This document shows positions 15,088 to 22,384 of a DNA stretch of 26,833 nucleotides, one piece after another. A program made the position numbers and the translations under genes. Within the stretch, counting starts at the first letter, position 1. Each line of letters starts with the position of its first letter. Under the pieces are notes generated by a model. That model saw only the letters and a program-made list of their open reading frames with translations. It searched no databases and was not told where the DNA came from. Location: IMG/VR virus record IMGVR_UViG_3300038457_000107, positions 1-26,833 of that record. One strand, given 5' to 3'. The stretch is from a virus.

Positions 15088-15891
15088 CTAATACGACGGG
15101 AAATATTTCTTATTCGTTCCGTCAAACGTGAAACACAGCTTTTTGTTCACGACCGCAGTAGATGCGAGCGCGATGTTATTGGTCGCAGTCGTGACCCAGG
15201 TAGCGTCGGGAATGGTGCAGAACGGCGCGCCGTAAGGCTGAGTGGCCGATCCGCCACCGCCAAGTAGACCCAGCGTAGCCGATGAGCCCCAAGCCGTGAT
15301 GGAGTAACCGCTGGTCCCGGTAACGTGGAACAGCGGGCCCGATGGATTGACCGCCGCGCCGCCCGAAACCGCAGCGACCGCGAAGGTCACGCCGGCAGGT
15401 TTTGCCTCATTGAAAAAGCCCGGCACCCATGAAGCTGTGATGCTGGAGCAAATCCACTGCCGCCCGCTTTGAATATTCACCGTGGGCGTGACCGAAGCTG
15501 AAGCGGTACAAGAGCCAGAGGGATCGACCGCGACAAAATAATTCGGCGGTCCTGCCAGCACCACCGAGCCGGACAAGTGCGCATTGGCCTGCGTGCCGTT
15601 GTAACCTCGCGTCACGCCGATCCTTGTGCCACTGACCGAGTTGACAAATACGGCTTCGGAGTTGCCCCCGGTGCCGTCTTCGATGTAAAGCAGGGTTGTA
15701 TTCGCGGTAATGCCGGTGGCCGAAGCTACCGTAAAGGTAGTGGTCGATTGCGTCACCGACGCCGAAAGGCTGGTGGCGGTGAGTAAAAGGTTGGTGGCAG
15801 TGGCTTGGGCGTGCGCTTGGTAAATTTGGTAGAACGGCGCGGCAATCACCAAAGCCAGGATGAGCGAGAGAGTAATAGTAAGTTTTTTCAT
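15088..15891 (-). CDS. Exported beta-rich protein downstream of the coat gene
   Basis: The ATG at 15891 gives 267 aa; GGGAG lies nine bases upstream. The frame opens further to 15927, but without such a signal. Residues 1-28 are a signal peptide (MKKLTITLSLILALV.., then YQAHA|QA). Residues 45-110 follow a common phage virion module: TTFTVASATGIT, LYIEDGTGGNSEAVFV, VSGTRIGVTRGYNGTQANAHLSGSVVLAGP. The remainder is beta-rich and ends KKLCFTFDGTNKKYFPSY. The mature chain has four cysteines. It lies 67 bases after the coat gene, far from the other exported fibre proteins, in the place where a decoration or minor head protein is usual. A leader peptide on a virion-type module here is unexpected. 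Confidence 0.8.
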   Translation of the reverse strand: MKKLTITLSLILALVIAAPFYQIYQAHAQATATNLLLTATSLSASVTQSTTTFTVASATGITANTTLLYIEDGTGGNSEAVFVNSVSGTRIGVTRGYNGTQANAHLSGSVVLAGPPNYFVAVDPSGSCTASASVTPTVNIQSGRQWICSSITASWVPGFFNEAKPAGVTFAVAAVSGGAAVNPSGPLFHVTGTSGYSITAWGSSATLGLLGGGGSATQPYGAPFCTIPDATWVTTATNNIALASTAVVNKKLCFTFDGTNKKYFPSY

Positions 15892-15958
15892 GGTTTTTGT
15901 CTCCCGATTGGAATGTACGTACAACACCGTACAACCAGGTGCGGGAAATCTCCTTTTC

Positions 15959-17203
15959 CTAGGCTCCCAGAATCGCTACTGCACCGTTGTCCTGGTACAG
16001 GTTGCCGAAACCGCAGCAAGTGTCAAAACGGTGGATTTGCATGGACCGAACCGGGTCCCAGGCTTTGACGAAGCGCACCGGAATCCCGGTTTGCTTGTCT
16101 TCCGCCTGCGAACGCGCTTCGACCGCCTTCGGCAGATAGAATCTCATTCCGACGATGGCGAATGCCTGCTTAGTCAGAGCGAGGCCGATGGTGCCGGTCA
16201 CGCCGTTCGGGGATTGGGTTCCGGGGAAGAGCGTCATCGCCGCCGTATCCGCGGGCAGCACATCGACGTTCTGGTACTGCGAGCCCGGCCCGTAGATCGC
16301 GGGCAGGATTTGCAGCACATCGGCCGCGTTGCCAGAACCCAAGCCAACCAACGACTGAGTTATGGTGAAAGTCTGCGGGGTCAGTGGTCCGGGACTTCTC
16401 CGGGTGCGCGGGTTCACCATGTTGACGTTCAAAATGGAGAACTTGTCGCCCTGGTTGAAGGTGTCGCTGGCGGTGCAGCTAATCGCAAGCGAGGTTCCGC
16501 TCTGGCCTGCGCCATGCACGGTGACTGCTCCCGCCCAAGTTCCGGCGGTTTGCGAGTACAGCGACTGCTCCTCGAAAACGTCGAAGCCTTTCAGCCGCCC
16601 CAGCGCGCCTTCCTTGAACGCCATGGTGATTTCATCGCTCGGTTGGAAAAGTGAAGTCACGGGCGTGTTGATCGAGTTGGTCTGCATCGAAGACGAGACC
16701 AAGGCGCAGCGTTTTCCCGGAGGCGCGGCCTTTTGCAAGAGCCGGGCGCGGGCATCGTCAAGGAACTTGACCGAGGTCGGGTCCGATCCCAAAATGCCGA
16801 CGATCTGCGAGGTGTTGTTTTTGGCGAAGAAAGCAGCCTTCGAGTCGATTTCTTGCGCGATCTGCACCCCTGCCGGTTCGAGGTATTGCTCCTTGATTTC
16901 CTCTTCGGAGCGTTCGGCTTTGACGGCGGCTTCGTAATCGTCCCACTGAAAGTCGATGCCAAAAGGTTGGTCGAGCGAGATGGTGGTTGAAATCCGGTCG
17001 ATGCCTTGCGGGTTGTAACCGAGGCCGTCGCGGATCAGGAACTGTTGCGGGAATTTGACCTGGATGGTGGTGCCGACGGCGAAGGTTTTGTTGTAGTCCT
17101 TCTCCCAGTCGGTGCTGAAATACTCCGCCACCTTCAAAGCGTTCTTGAGGTTGCGGAGCACTTCCATCGAGATCCAGGAAGTGTTGAGAAACTGGTTGGC
17201 CAT
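15959..17203 (-). CDS. Major capsid (coat) protein, P22 gp5-like HK97 fold
   Basis: This 414-aa protein has the P22 coat family pattern: MANQFLNTSWISMEVLRNLKN at the N-terminus, FPQQFLIRDGLGY, ISLDQPFGIDFQWDDYEAAVK (res. 76-95), the EEIKEQYLEPAGVQIAQEIDSKAAFF spine helix (101-126), and a C-terminal AFAIVGMRFYLPKA with DPVRSMQIHRFDTCCGFGNLYQDNGAV. Residues about 225-330 form a beta-rich segment in the place of the P22 I-domain. Length is close to that of P22 gp5 (430 aa). Its start abuts the scaffold stop (TAAATG) and has AAGGA upstream. It would form the icosahedral shell. The fold is inferred from the pattern and is well supported by the neighbouring portal and scaffold. Confidence 0.94.
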   Translation of the reverse strand: MANQFLNTSWISMEVLRNLKNALKVAEYFSTDWEKDYNKTFAVGTTIQVKFPQQFLIRDGLGYNPQGIDRISTTISLDQPFGIDFQWDDYEAAVKAERSEEEIKEQYLEPAGVQIAQEIDSKAAFFAKNNTSQIVGILGSDPTSVKFLDDARARLLQKAAPPGKRCALVSSSMQTNSINTPVTSLFQPSDEITMAFKEGALGRLKGFDVFEEQSLYSQTAGTWAGAVTVHGAGQSGTSLAISCTASDTFNQGDKFSILNVNMVNPRTRRSPGPLTPQTFTITQSLVGLGSGNAADVLQILPAIYGPGSQYQNVDVLPADTAAMTLFPGTQSPNGVTGTIGLALTKQAFAIVGMRFYLPKAVEARSQAEDKQTGIPVRFVKAWDPVRSMQIHRFDTCCGFGNLYQDNGAVAILGA

Positions 17204-18343
17204 TTATTTTCCTTTTTTGCGACGTTCGAGAGCACGGCGGTTTTCTTCGCGTATATAGCTCTCGGAGTCGCCGGTTTCGAGGGCCTCGGCGACGGGATCT
17301 TTTCCCACCGCTCCCTTGCCGGAAGTTTGGTGGGGAGGCCGAGGGGCCTGGGTCACGGGTTTCACAGAAGTTGTTTCGGTAACAGCAGACTTCGCATTGG
17401 GCTTGGCTTCGCCGCTGAGATAAGTATTCGCGAGCACGGCAAGGCGCGAAATTTGCTCAATCTGGCCGAGCTTGTAATCGGTGCCTTGCGGATTGCGCGC
17501 GAAAATCTCACGAATCGCTGGATCGTCGATGTTTTTGGCGAGGTGATACAGCAACGAGACGCCGCGATCCGGTTGCGCGAGAAAGAAGCGATCGAAGTGC
17601 GAGCCGTCTTGATAGAAAATCGCAGAACGGCCGTCGGCTTCTTTCGTTCCCAACGCGGCTTCCATGGTGGCGTCGTAGTCCGGGTGAACTTCACGCTGTT
17701 TTGTGACATGCTCGGTCAGACCCTGCTGTATCGCTTGCCTTTGTCGATCCTGCTCGCTCGCTTGCGTCGTCTGCGAAAACTTCTCCACGGCCCGGCGTTC
17801 GCCCTCTTCCACCAACCATTGATCTTTTGCCTCTTCATATTCGGCAAAGGATTTAAACTTCGGCTGGTTGGTTTTCGGGTCTACGTCGTCGATCTTGGGC
17901 TTGAGATTGGTTTTTGGCTTTGTCTCGGTTGCAGGTTGCGATTCCTGCACGGTTTCACGCTGAGGGGGTTTTTCGAGGCGTTCCAGACGTTCGCGCAGTT
18001 CGCGATTTTCACGGGTGATCTTCGCCCAGCGGTTTTCGCTGGTCGCTGCCGTCTTCTGTGCAGGTTTCGCGGGTTCCGAGCCCGCAGCGGTTTCGGATGC
18101 ATTGGGAGTCGCCGATTCTCCCTCTTTCACTGGCGGAACTTGAGTTTCTTTTTCCCGCTCTTCGCGGATCACGGCGGGAACGTGCTCACCATCATCCACT
18201 AACTGCGTGGCGGCAACGTCCAACTTTTCCGGCAATTCGCCGGTGAGTCGGTAGTTTTTGCCAGTCGGCAGAAAGCGAGATGTGGGTTCGCGATCGGGAG
18301 TGGAAACTGCCGAGGCTTCCTTAGTGACGGCGGGTGTGCTCAT
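17204..18343 (-). CDS. Scaffolding-type protein
   Basis: This 379-aa protein is acidic, helical and low in complexity, as scaffolding proteins are. A Ser/Thr/Pro-rich N-terminus is followed by a coiled coil (WAKITRENRELRERLERLEK, about 105-125), a linker rich in Lys/Pro/Thr, a helical region with FAEYEEAKDQWLVEEGERRAVEKF, and a conserved-looking helical core (HPDYDATMEAALG..LLYHLAKNIDDPAIREIFARNPQGTDYKLGQIEQISRLA). The C-terminus is basic (REENRRALERRKKGK), which in P22 scaffold is the coat-binding end. It lies between portal and coat, the canonical scaffold position, and has AAGGAAAATC before its ATG. It has no cysteine. P22 scaffold (303 aa) is shorter. Confidence 0.87.
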   Translation of the reverse strand: MSTPAVTKEASAVSTPDREPTSRFLPTGKNYRLTGELPEKLDVAATQLVDDGEHVPAVIREEREKETQVPPVKEGESATPNASETAAGSEPAKPAQKTAATSENRWAKITRENRELRERLERLEKPPQRETVQESQPATETKPKTNLKPKIDDVDPKTNQPKFKSFAEYEEAKDQWLVEEGERRAVEKFSQTTQASEQDRQRQAIQQGLTEHVTKQREVHPDYDATMEAALGTKEADGRSAIFYQDGSHFDRFFLAQPDRGVSLLYHLAKNIDDPAIREIFARNPQGTDYKLGQIEQISRLAVLANTYLSGEAKPNAKSAVTETTSVKPVTQAPRPPHQTSGKGAVGKDPVAEALETGDSESYIREENRRALERRKKGK

Positions 18344-18385
18344 GATTTTCCTTTTTTCCGCTTTACGCTGCGGGGGCGAGAAGAG

Positions 18386-20587
18386 CTAAACTTGGCCTTG
18401 ATTGGGCTGTGTGTTCTGCGCCATCGCCTGTTGATGGGCCTGATCCGAATCCTGCGTTTGCTGCTGCAACGTAGCCTGCTGGTCTGCCAACCCTTGCGCG
18501 TGCTCATGTTCGGCGGCCTGCATCCCGGCTTCGTGGGCGGCACCATGGTTTTCGACCCAGAAGGCTTTGTACATCTCCATCTCTTGCGCGGCGTTCTGAT
18601 TCTTGGCGGTGATTTCCGCGATCAGCACTTTAATGTCGTTCGCCAATTGCGCGCGCTGGTTGTCGCCGTCTTCCTTCATTTGCTGGAGCAACAATTTCGT
18701 CTGCTGTTCGAGAACTTTCCCGGCGTGCTCGGCATGTAGGCCCGCGGCTTCCTGCTGCACTTGCTGCAACTGCGCCTGAAGTTGAGAAACGACGGCTTGG
18801 GCCTCCGGTGGAAGATTCGATGGGGCGGGCGGGTCGAAGACTTCGGCGATCTGCTGGCCGATAGGTCCGAGGTCGGGCCGCATCCGAATGGCGAGCGCGA
18901 GTACCTTGGCCGCCGGGGTTCCGGGCTGCGGCATATTCGGCATGTTCTCAATCAGTTGATCGACGAATGCCGCTTGCTCTTCGCGTTCCGACTGATAGCT
19001 CGGCCCGGTAGAAATGGTTACATCGAAATCGCCTTTGCCGGTGTGAATGTGGTCCTCGGGAACATCCTGCACGTCATAATTACCTTGTTCGTCAATCGGA
19101 TGCGAGGTGTTTCCGATGACATGCACCAAACTGCGGGAGCCGTCGGGTTGAGTCACGGGCATTTCGCGCTGGGTGTCGAGGATCGGTTCGATCAATTCAT
19201 TGATCTGCCAGCCCATGTTGTGCAGGAAGCAGTTCTCATAGCGGTCCACGAAGTGAAAGGCGCCGAGCGATTCCATGTCGTCAATCTTTTCGAGGGCCAC
19301 GCCGGATTTCTGATTCCTACGTTGGGCAGCGTCGGGCAGGGGAGTGATGCCCATCGCGGCTTGCAGAGAACGGCCGGCAGAGTCTTTCGCCAGCTCGTAC
19401 TGCTGAAAGTTAGGTTCGTATTGCGGGCGCGTGGGGATCGGGAGAACTTGCCCGGTTACGCCGTCGATCATCACATCAACCTGAGCGATCGCGTGGGGAA
19501 CTTTGGTCAGCTCTTCCCAAACTTCGGCATCCGACTCAAATTGTCCCTTGTAGCCGATGAAGGGCGTTTTGGGCACCATGCCCGCCTCTTCGCACTCCTG
19601 GGTGGCGAGGAAGTCATACAGCATCTGCGGATCGCGCGCGAAGCGAACCATGGAGAGCAGTTCGCGCTTGCTGTTGCCGCCTTCGGTGGTCCAACGCTCC
19701 GGCCCGAAACAGGGAATAATCGGGATGCGCGTTCCGGCCCATGGAACATCGTCGAGAATCTCGAAACCGTTGGTCAGATACTGCATGACTTTGGGGATCT
19801 GGATTTTGCGGTCCCGCTTGACTGTCCCCTTGATTCCGGCTTCCTGCGCGGCCTTCCACTCGTCTTCGCGAAAGATAACCGGGCCTTTTTCGGTTTCGAC
19901 TAGCAACAGCATGTCGGTTTCGTGCTGCACCATCCAATACTCGGCACGCTGCACGAATTTATCTTTGATCCAGTCGGAGAGATGGGGGTCGGCATCGCTC
20001 GTAAAGTCGGTGATTTTCGCCTTGGGGTAAAGGCGCTTAAATTCCTTTTTCGGAACGAGTTCCAAAAGGAAGCCGTCGGAAACGTCGGAAGCGTCGGGCT
20101 GTTTGTAAGTGGGATTGAGAAGTACACAGTCCGGGTTCATCACCGGCTTGACAATAATTTCCTGGTCGAAGCTGTCGTCGTCCTTGTACTCAGTGCGGAT
20201 CACGGCGAAGCCATAACTGCGCTCAATCATGCTTTCAAAAGCATTCAGATAAACGGGCTGGGCCTGCGACCGTTCCTCAATTCCCATGATGAGGTTGGAA
20301 CGATTCTTGGCGTCTTTGTCGTTAGCACCATCGCCCTTCGGCATGGCTTTCACTGAGCGCTTGCTTTTGCGAACGTTGCCGATGGTCTGATTGAGAAATT
20401 GATTGATCTGGTCGAGGTGAACACAGGGGCGGCCAGCGTCTTTCCTTTGGGCGCGATCTTCCGCCGTCCAGGGGCCTTCGATGCTGATGGACTGCATATC
20501 GAGGCGGCCCTGCTCGCGAATATCCTGCCACTCTGAGCGGTAGTCGGCGTAGGCTTCCCTGATCTCTTTGGGTTCGGGGGGTTTCAT
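18386..20587 (-). CDS. Portal protein, P22 gp1-like
   Basis: This 733-aa protein matches the P22-like portal family in length (P22 gp1 is 725 aa) and pattern: an N-terminal helical AYADYRSEWQDIREQGRLDMQSISIEGPW, QFLNQTIGNVRKSKRSVKAMPKG (about residues 63-85), QPVYLNAFESMIERSYGFAVIRTEY, and MNPDCVLLNPTYKQPDASDVSD. Later come VMQYLTNGFEILDD and RFARDPQMLYDFLATQE, and FDVTISTGPSYQSEREEQ near 500. The last 150 residues are a Gln-rich coiled coil (AQLQQVQQEAAGLHAEHAGKVLEQQTKLL) that matches the long helical barrel of P22-type portals. The dodecamer would form the DNA entry vertex. Its start overlaps the stop of the zinc-ribbon gene (ATGA). Confidence 0.95.
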   Translation of the reverse strand: MKPPEPKEIREAYADYRSEWQDIREQGRLDMQSISIEGPWTAEDRAQRKDAGRPCVHLDQINQFLNQTIGNVRKSKRSVKAMPKGDGANDKDAKNRSNLIMGIEERSQAQPVYLNAFESMIERSYGFAVIRTEYKDDDSFDQEIIVKPVMNPDCVLLNPTYKQPDASDVSDGFLLELVPKKEFKRLYPKAKITDFTSDADPHLSDWIKDKFVQRAEYWMVQHETDMLLLVETEKGPVIFREDEWKAAQEAGIKGTVKRDRKIQIPKVMQYLTNGFEILDDVPWAGTRIPIIPCFGPERWTTEGGNSKRELLSMVRFARDPQMLYDFLATQECEEAGMVPKTPFIGYKGQFESDAEVWEELTKVPHAIAQVDVMIDGVTGQVLPIPTRPQYEPNFQQYELAKDSAGRSLQAAMGITPLPDAAQRRNQKSGVALEKIDDMESLGAFHFVDRYENCFLHNMGWQINELIEPILDTQREMPVTQPDGSRSLVHVIGNTSHPIDEQGNYDVQDVPEDHIHTGKGDFDVTISTGPSYQSEREEQAAFVDQLIENMPNMPQPGTPAAKVLALAIRMRPDLGPIGQQIAEVFDPPAPSNLPPEAQAVVSQLQAQLQQVQQEAAGLHAEHAGKVLEQQTKLLLQQMKEDGDNQRAQLANDIKVLIAEITAKNQNAAQEMEMYKAFWVENHGAAHEAGMQAAEHEHAQGLADQQATLQQQTQDSDQAHQQAMAQNTQPNQGQV

Positions 20588-21129
20588 TGAATGATGGTTT
20601 TTGGCGCGCAGGCCGGACAGACCATTTCCGGCGGATGTTCACTCGCCCGCCAGCCGTCGCGGTGCGCATCTTTGAATGCTGCTTTGCGAGTCTTACCGGA
20701 ATAACCTTGTTCGCGGGTACATCGAACACATCCAAGCGTCAGAAATCCCTTGGCTTCAGAGAGTTTGATTGCCTCGGTTGCTGCCTCTGCCAATCGGTGC
20801 TCTTCGCTCTTGATTTCCCCAGGCTTGAACGGCTTCGGGAAAGCCGAACCATCCCAAACGTCCCACTGCTCCCGCTCCGCCCTCTGCTTCACTTCCATTT
20901 CGTAATCTTCGAGCGATCGCGGCGTGAACGAAAGGTGGAGCTTCAAGCATTCATAGGCTTTTCGCCGCTCCGCGGGCGCAGTGGACATGAGCAACCCACG
21001 AAAAGAGTCGTGCGTCTTGTAGAGGGTCGCAATCTGAGCGTACAGGTTGCGATCTTCCAAGCCGCCGAAACCCAGCGTCTTCAACTCATGGTTGATGCGC
21101 TGGCGATCCTTGAGGGTGACGGCGGGCAT
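20584..21129 (-). CDS. Protein with C-terminal zinc-ribbon-like Cys pairs, unknown function
   Basis: This 181-aa protein starts directly after the stop of the preceding gene (TAGATG). The N-terminal two thirds is helical (INHELKTLGFGGLEDRNLYAQIATLYKTHDSFRGLLM; SLEDYEMEVKQRAEREQWDVW). The C-terminus contains C134-V-R-C137 and C171-P-A-C174 around an AAFKDAHRDGW helix. This looks like the small zinc ribbons with spacing CxxC...A..GW...CPxC that are common in bacterial proteins. It could bind DNA or the terminase complex; no family is claimed. It lies upstream of the portal gene and overlaps its start, so it is a packaging- or head-region protein by context. Confidence 0.75.
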   Translation of the reverse strand: MPAVTLKDRQRINHELKTLGFGGLEDRNLYAQIATLYKTHDSFRGLLMSTAPAERRKAYECLKLHLSFTPRSLEDYEMEVKQRAEREQWDVWDGSAFPKPFKPGEIKSEEHRLAEAATEAIKLSEAKGFLTLGCVRCTREQGYSGKTRKAAFKDAHRDGWRASEHPPEMVCPACAPKTIIQ

Positions 21130-21498
21130 CTAGGCTTTCAGGTCCTTTTCTTCCAACTCTTCCTCGGGGCCGTCAAGCTTTAGATGCTCGTGCAGTTTGC
21201 CCATCAGCGCTTCGCCATCTGGAGCGGAATAAGTGGTCGCTTGGCCGCTTTCCATGAAGGCGCCGCTCTTGCCGGCCGATTTCATGTGGGGAATATGCTC
21301 GACGGTGTGCGAGCCGTCGTCGTGGTGGGTAATCTCGGTGCGGTGAAACGGTGCTTTTTGCATGGCTGAGGAACCTTTCTTGTTATGTCCGAGTGAGGGA
21401 TCGGCATGCAACTCGGCATTCATCTTGTCTTTCTGCGAAGACGTGAGCGGCGAACCGCTCGATTCGAGATAACGAACTTGGCGACGAGTCCAGGGCAT
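21130..21498 (-). CDS. Small head-region protein, unknown function
   Basis: The ATG at 21498 (MPWTRRQVRYLESSGSPL) gives 122 aa and has TGGAGA about six bases upstream; the earlier ATG at 21516 lacks one. The N-terminus (Q-V-R-Y-L-x-S-x-G-S-P-L, then KMNAELHADPSLGHNKKGSS) resembles the short 'K..RYL.S.GSPL...QK.KM..ELHADP.MGHKKKG' proteins next to phage terminase and portal genes. The middle has HHDDGSHTVEHIP, and the C-terminus is acidic. The role of this type is not established to my knowledge. Confidence 0.75.
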   Translation of the reverse strand: MPWTRRQVRYLESSGSPLTSSQKDKMNAELHADPSLGHNKKGSSAMQKAPFHRTEITHHDDGSHTVEHIPHMKSAGKSGAFMESGQATTYSAPDGEALMGKLHEHLKLDGPEEELEEKDLKA

Positions 21499-21504
21499 AC
21501 AAAA

Positions 21505-21509
21505 TCTCC
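21505..21509 (-). promoter_or_regulatory. Ribosome binding site of the 122-aa gene
   Basis: GGAGA on the minus strand six bases before the ATG at 21498 supports this start over the ATG at 21516. Confidence 0.6.
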
Positions 21510-21607
21510 AAAACATTACCGGAGCTGTAGTAGTGACAGGGAGGAACTACAGCCCCGATCCCGGCGCTTGCGCCTATCCGAAGGAACGTGTAGCGCCGAG
21601 AACACCG

Positions 21608-22021
21608 TTAACTCGACAGCGAACAGCCCAGTTCGGCGCGCACGTACCACACGCCTTGGTAGGCTTCGAGGATGCACAAGGCTCCAATATGCGCGTTGAA
21701 GGTCATCACCGTGTCGTGGTCGCTCGTGTTGCCGTCGCGAATGTCGCCCGCGGCGGGCGTGGTGATGGTGTGGGCGTAAGCTGTGAGCGAAAGAATCTCG
21801 ATCAGCACGCCATCATCTGCGCCCACCGTCGGCGCGGCCAAAGTCAATGCAGCTGCAGCAGCATCGGTAACAACGTACTTGCCGGGAAGGTGAGGATTGA
21901 TCGCGCCCGAGGCGGTAATCGGAACGTAAGGACCAGCCAACAGCGAGGCTACCGCGCGATCAGTGAAAGCGCCGGTGGGGGTGTTCACTTGGTTGCCGGG
22001 GCCAGTGGATAGAGGGGTCAT
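21608..22021 (-). CDS. Small beta-rich virion-type protein
   Basis: This 137-aa protein has an AGGAG nine bases before its ATG. A short Thr/Pro/Gly N-terminus is followed by a beta-sandwich-like domain with the pattern KYVVTDAAAAALTLAAPTVGADDGVLIEILSLTAYAHTIT...VMTFNAHIGALCILEAYQGVWYV. This 'xLTLxAPTAGxDDGxxIxIxSxTAxAHTIT...ExYxGxWYV' arrangement is frequent in phage capsid-decoration and fibre-associated proteins. No enzyme motif is seen. It lies 34 bases after the Met/Pro-rich gene and ends about 110 bases before the next gene's start. A head decoration protein is plausible by context. Confidence 0.75.
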   Translation of the reverse strand: MTPLSTGPGNQVNTPTGAFTDRAVASLLAGPYVPITASGAINPHLPGKYVVTDAAAAALTLAAPTVGADDGVLIEILSLTAYAHTITTPAAGDIRDGNTSDHDTVMTFNAHIGALCILEAYQGVWYVRAELGCSLSS

Positions 22022-22054
22022 AAGTTTATTCTCCTAGTGAGCTAGAAAAGTCGA

Positions 22055-22381
22055 TTACATCGTTCCCATCATGCGCGCCCGCATGAAGTTCATCGCCGCG
22101 GGGTCCATGCCCCCGTTTTGCGGCATCTGGCCGGGCATCGATTGAGACATGCCGGGCGACATTTGACCAGGCATCTGCGGAACACCGGGCTGGGCCATGA
22201 TGGGATTTCCGTTTGGGCCTTGCGGCATCCCCATCGGCATTCCCGAAGGCATCCCTGGAGGGCGAAATCCGCCAGCCATGATCGGGGAAGCAACCGGGCC
22301 ACCCGCGCCCGCCATCGGAGCTTGCGGCGCCGTCATCCCGGTGCGTTGCGCGAACACGTTATTCTGATCAGCCATCAGCAT
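22055..22381 (-). CDS. Met/Pro/Gly/Gln-rich low-complexity protein
   Basis: This 108-aa protein starts three bases after the terminase stop. ATGs at 22381 and 22375 are both possible, and neither has a clear Shine-Dalgarno. From about residue 20 it is made of PMAGAGG, PPGMPSGMPMGMPQGPNG and PGQMSPGMSQSMPGQMP-type units, then a C-terminal AMNFMRARMMG helix. Methionine is unusually abundant (about 20 residues). Similar Met/Pro/Gln-rich proteins occur beside phage terminase or portal genes without a known role. The stretch is low complexity, so homology searches will be unreliable. Confidence 0.65.
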   Translation of the reverse strand: MLMADQNNVFAQRTGMTAPQAPMAGAGGPVASPIMAGGFRPPGMPSGMPMGMPQGPNGNPIMAQPGVPQMPGQMSPGMSQSMPGQMPQNGGMDPAAMNFMRARMMGTM

Positions 22382-22384
22382 GAT

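Noticed and set aside
15860-16654. Plus-strand frame of 264 codons opposite the coat gene
   Set aside because: It is antisense to the coat gene and Arg/Gly-rich; the coat reading is certain.
17006-18202. Long plus-strand frame of 398 codons opposite the coat and scaffold genes
   Set aside because: It runs antisense to two confident genes, is rich in Phe/Arg/Leu as expected for a shadow of GC-rich codons, and has no family pattern.
18761-19903. Plus-strand frame of 380 codons opposite the portal gene
   Set aside because: It is antisense to the portal, shows His/Arg/Gly-rich shadow composition and no recognisable motif.
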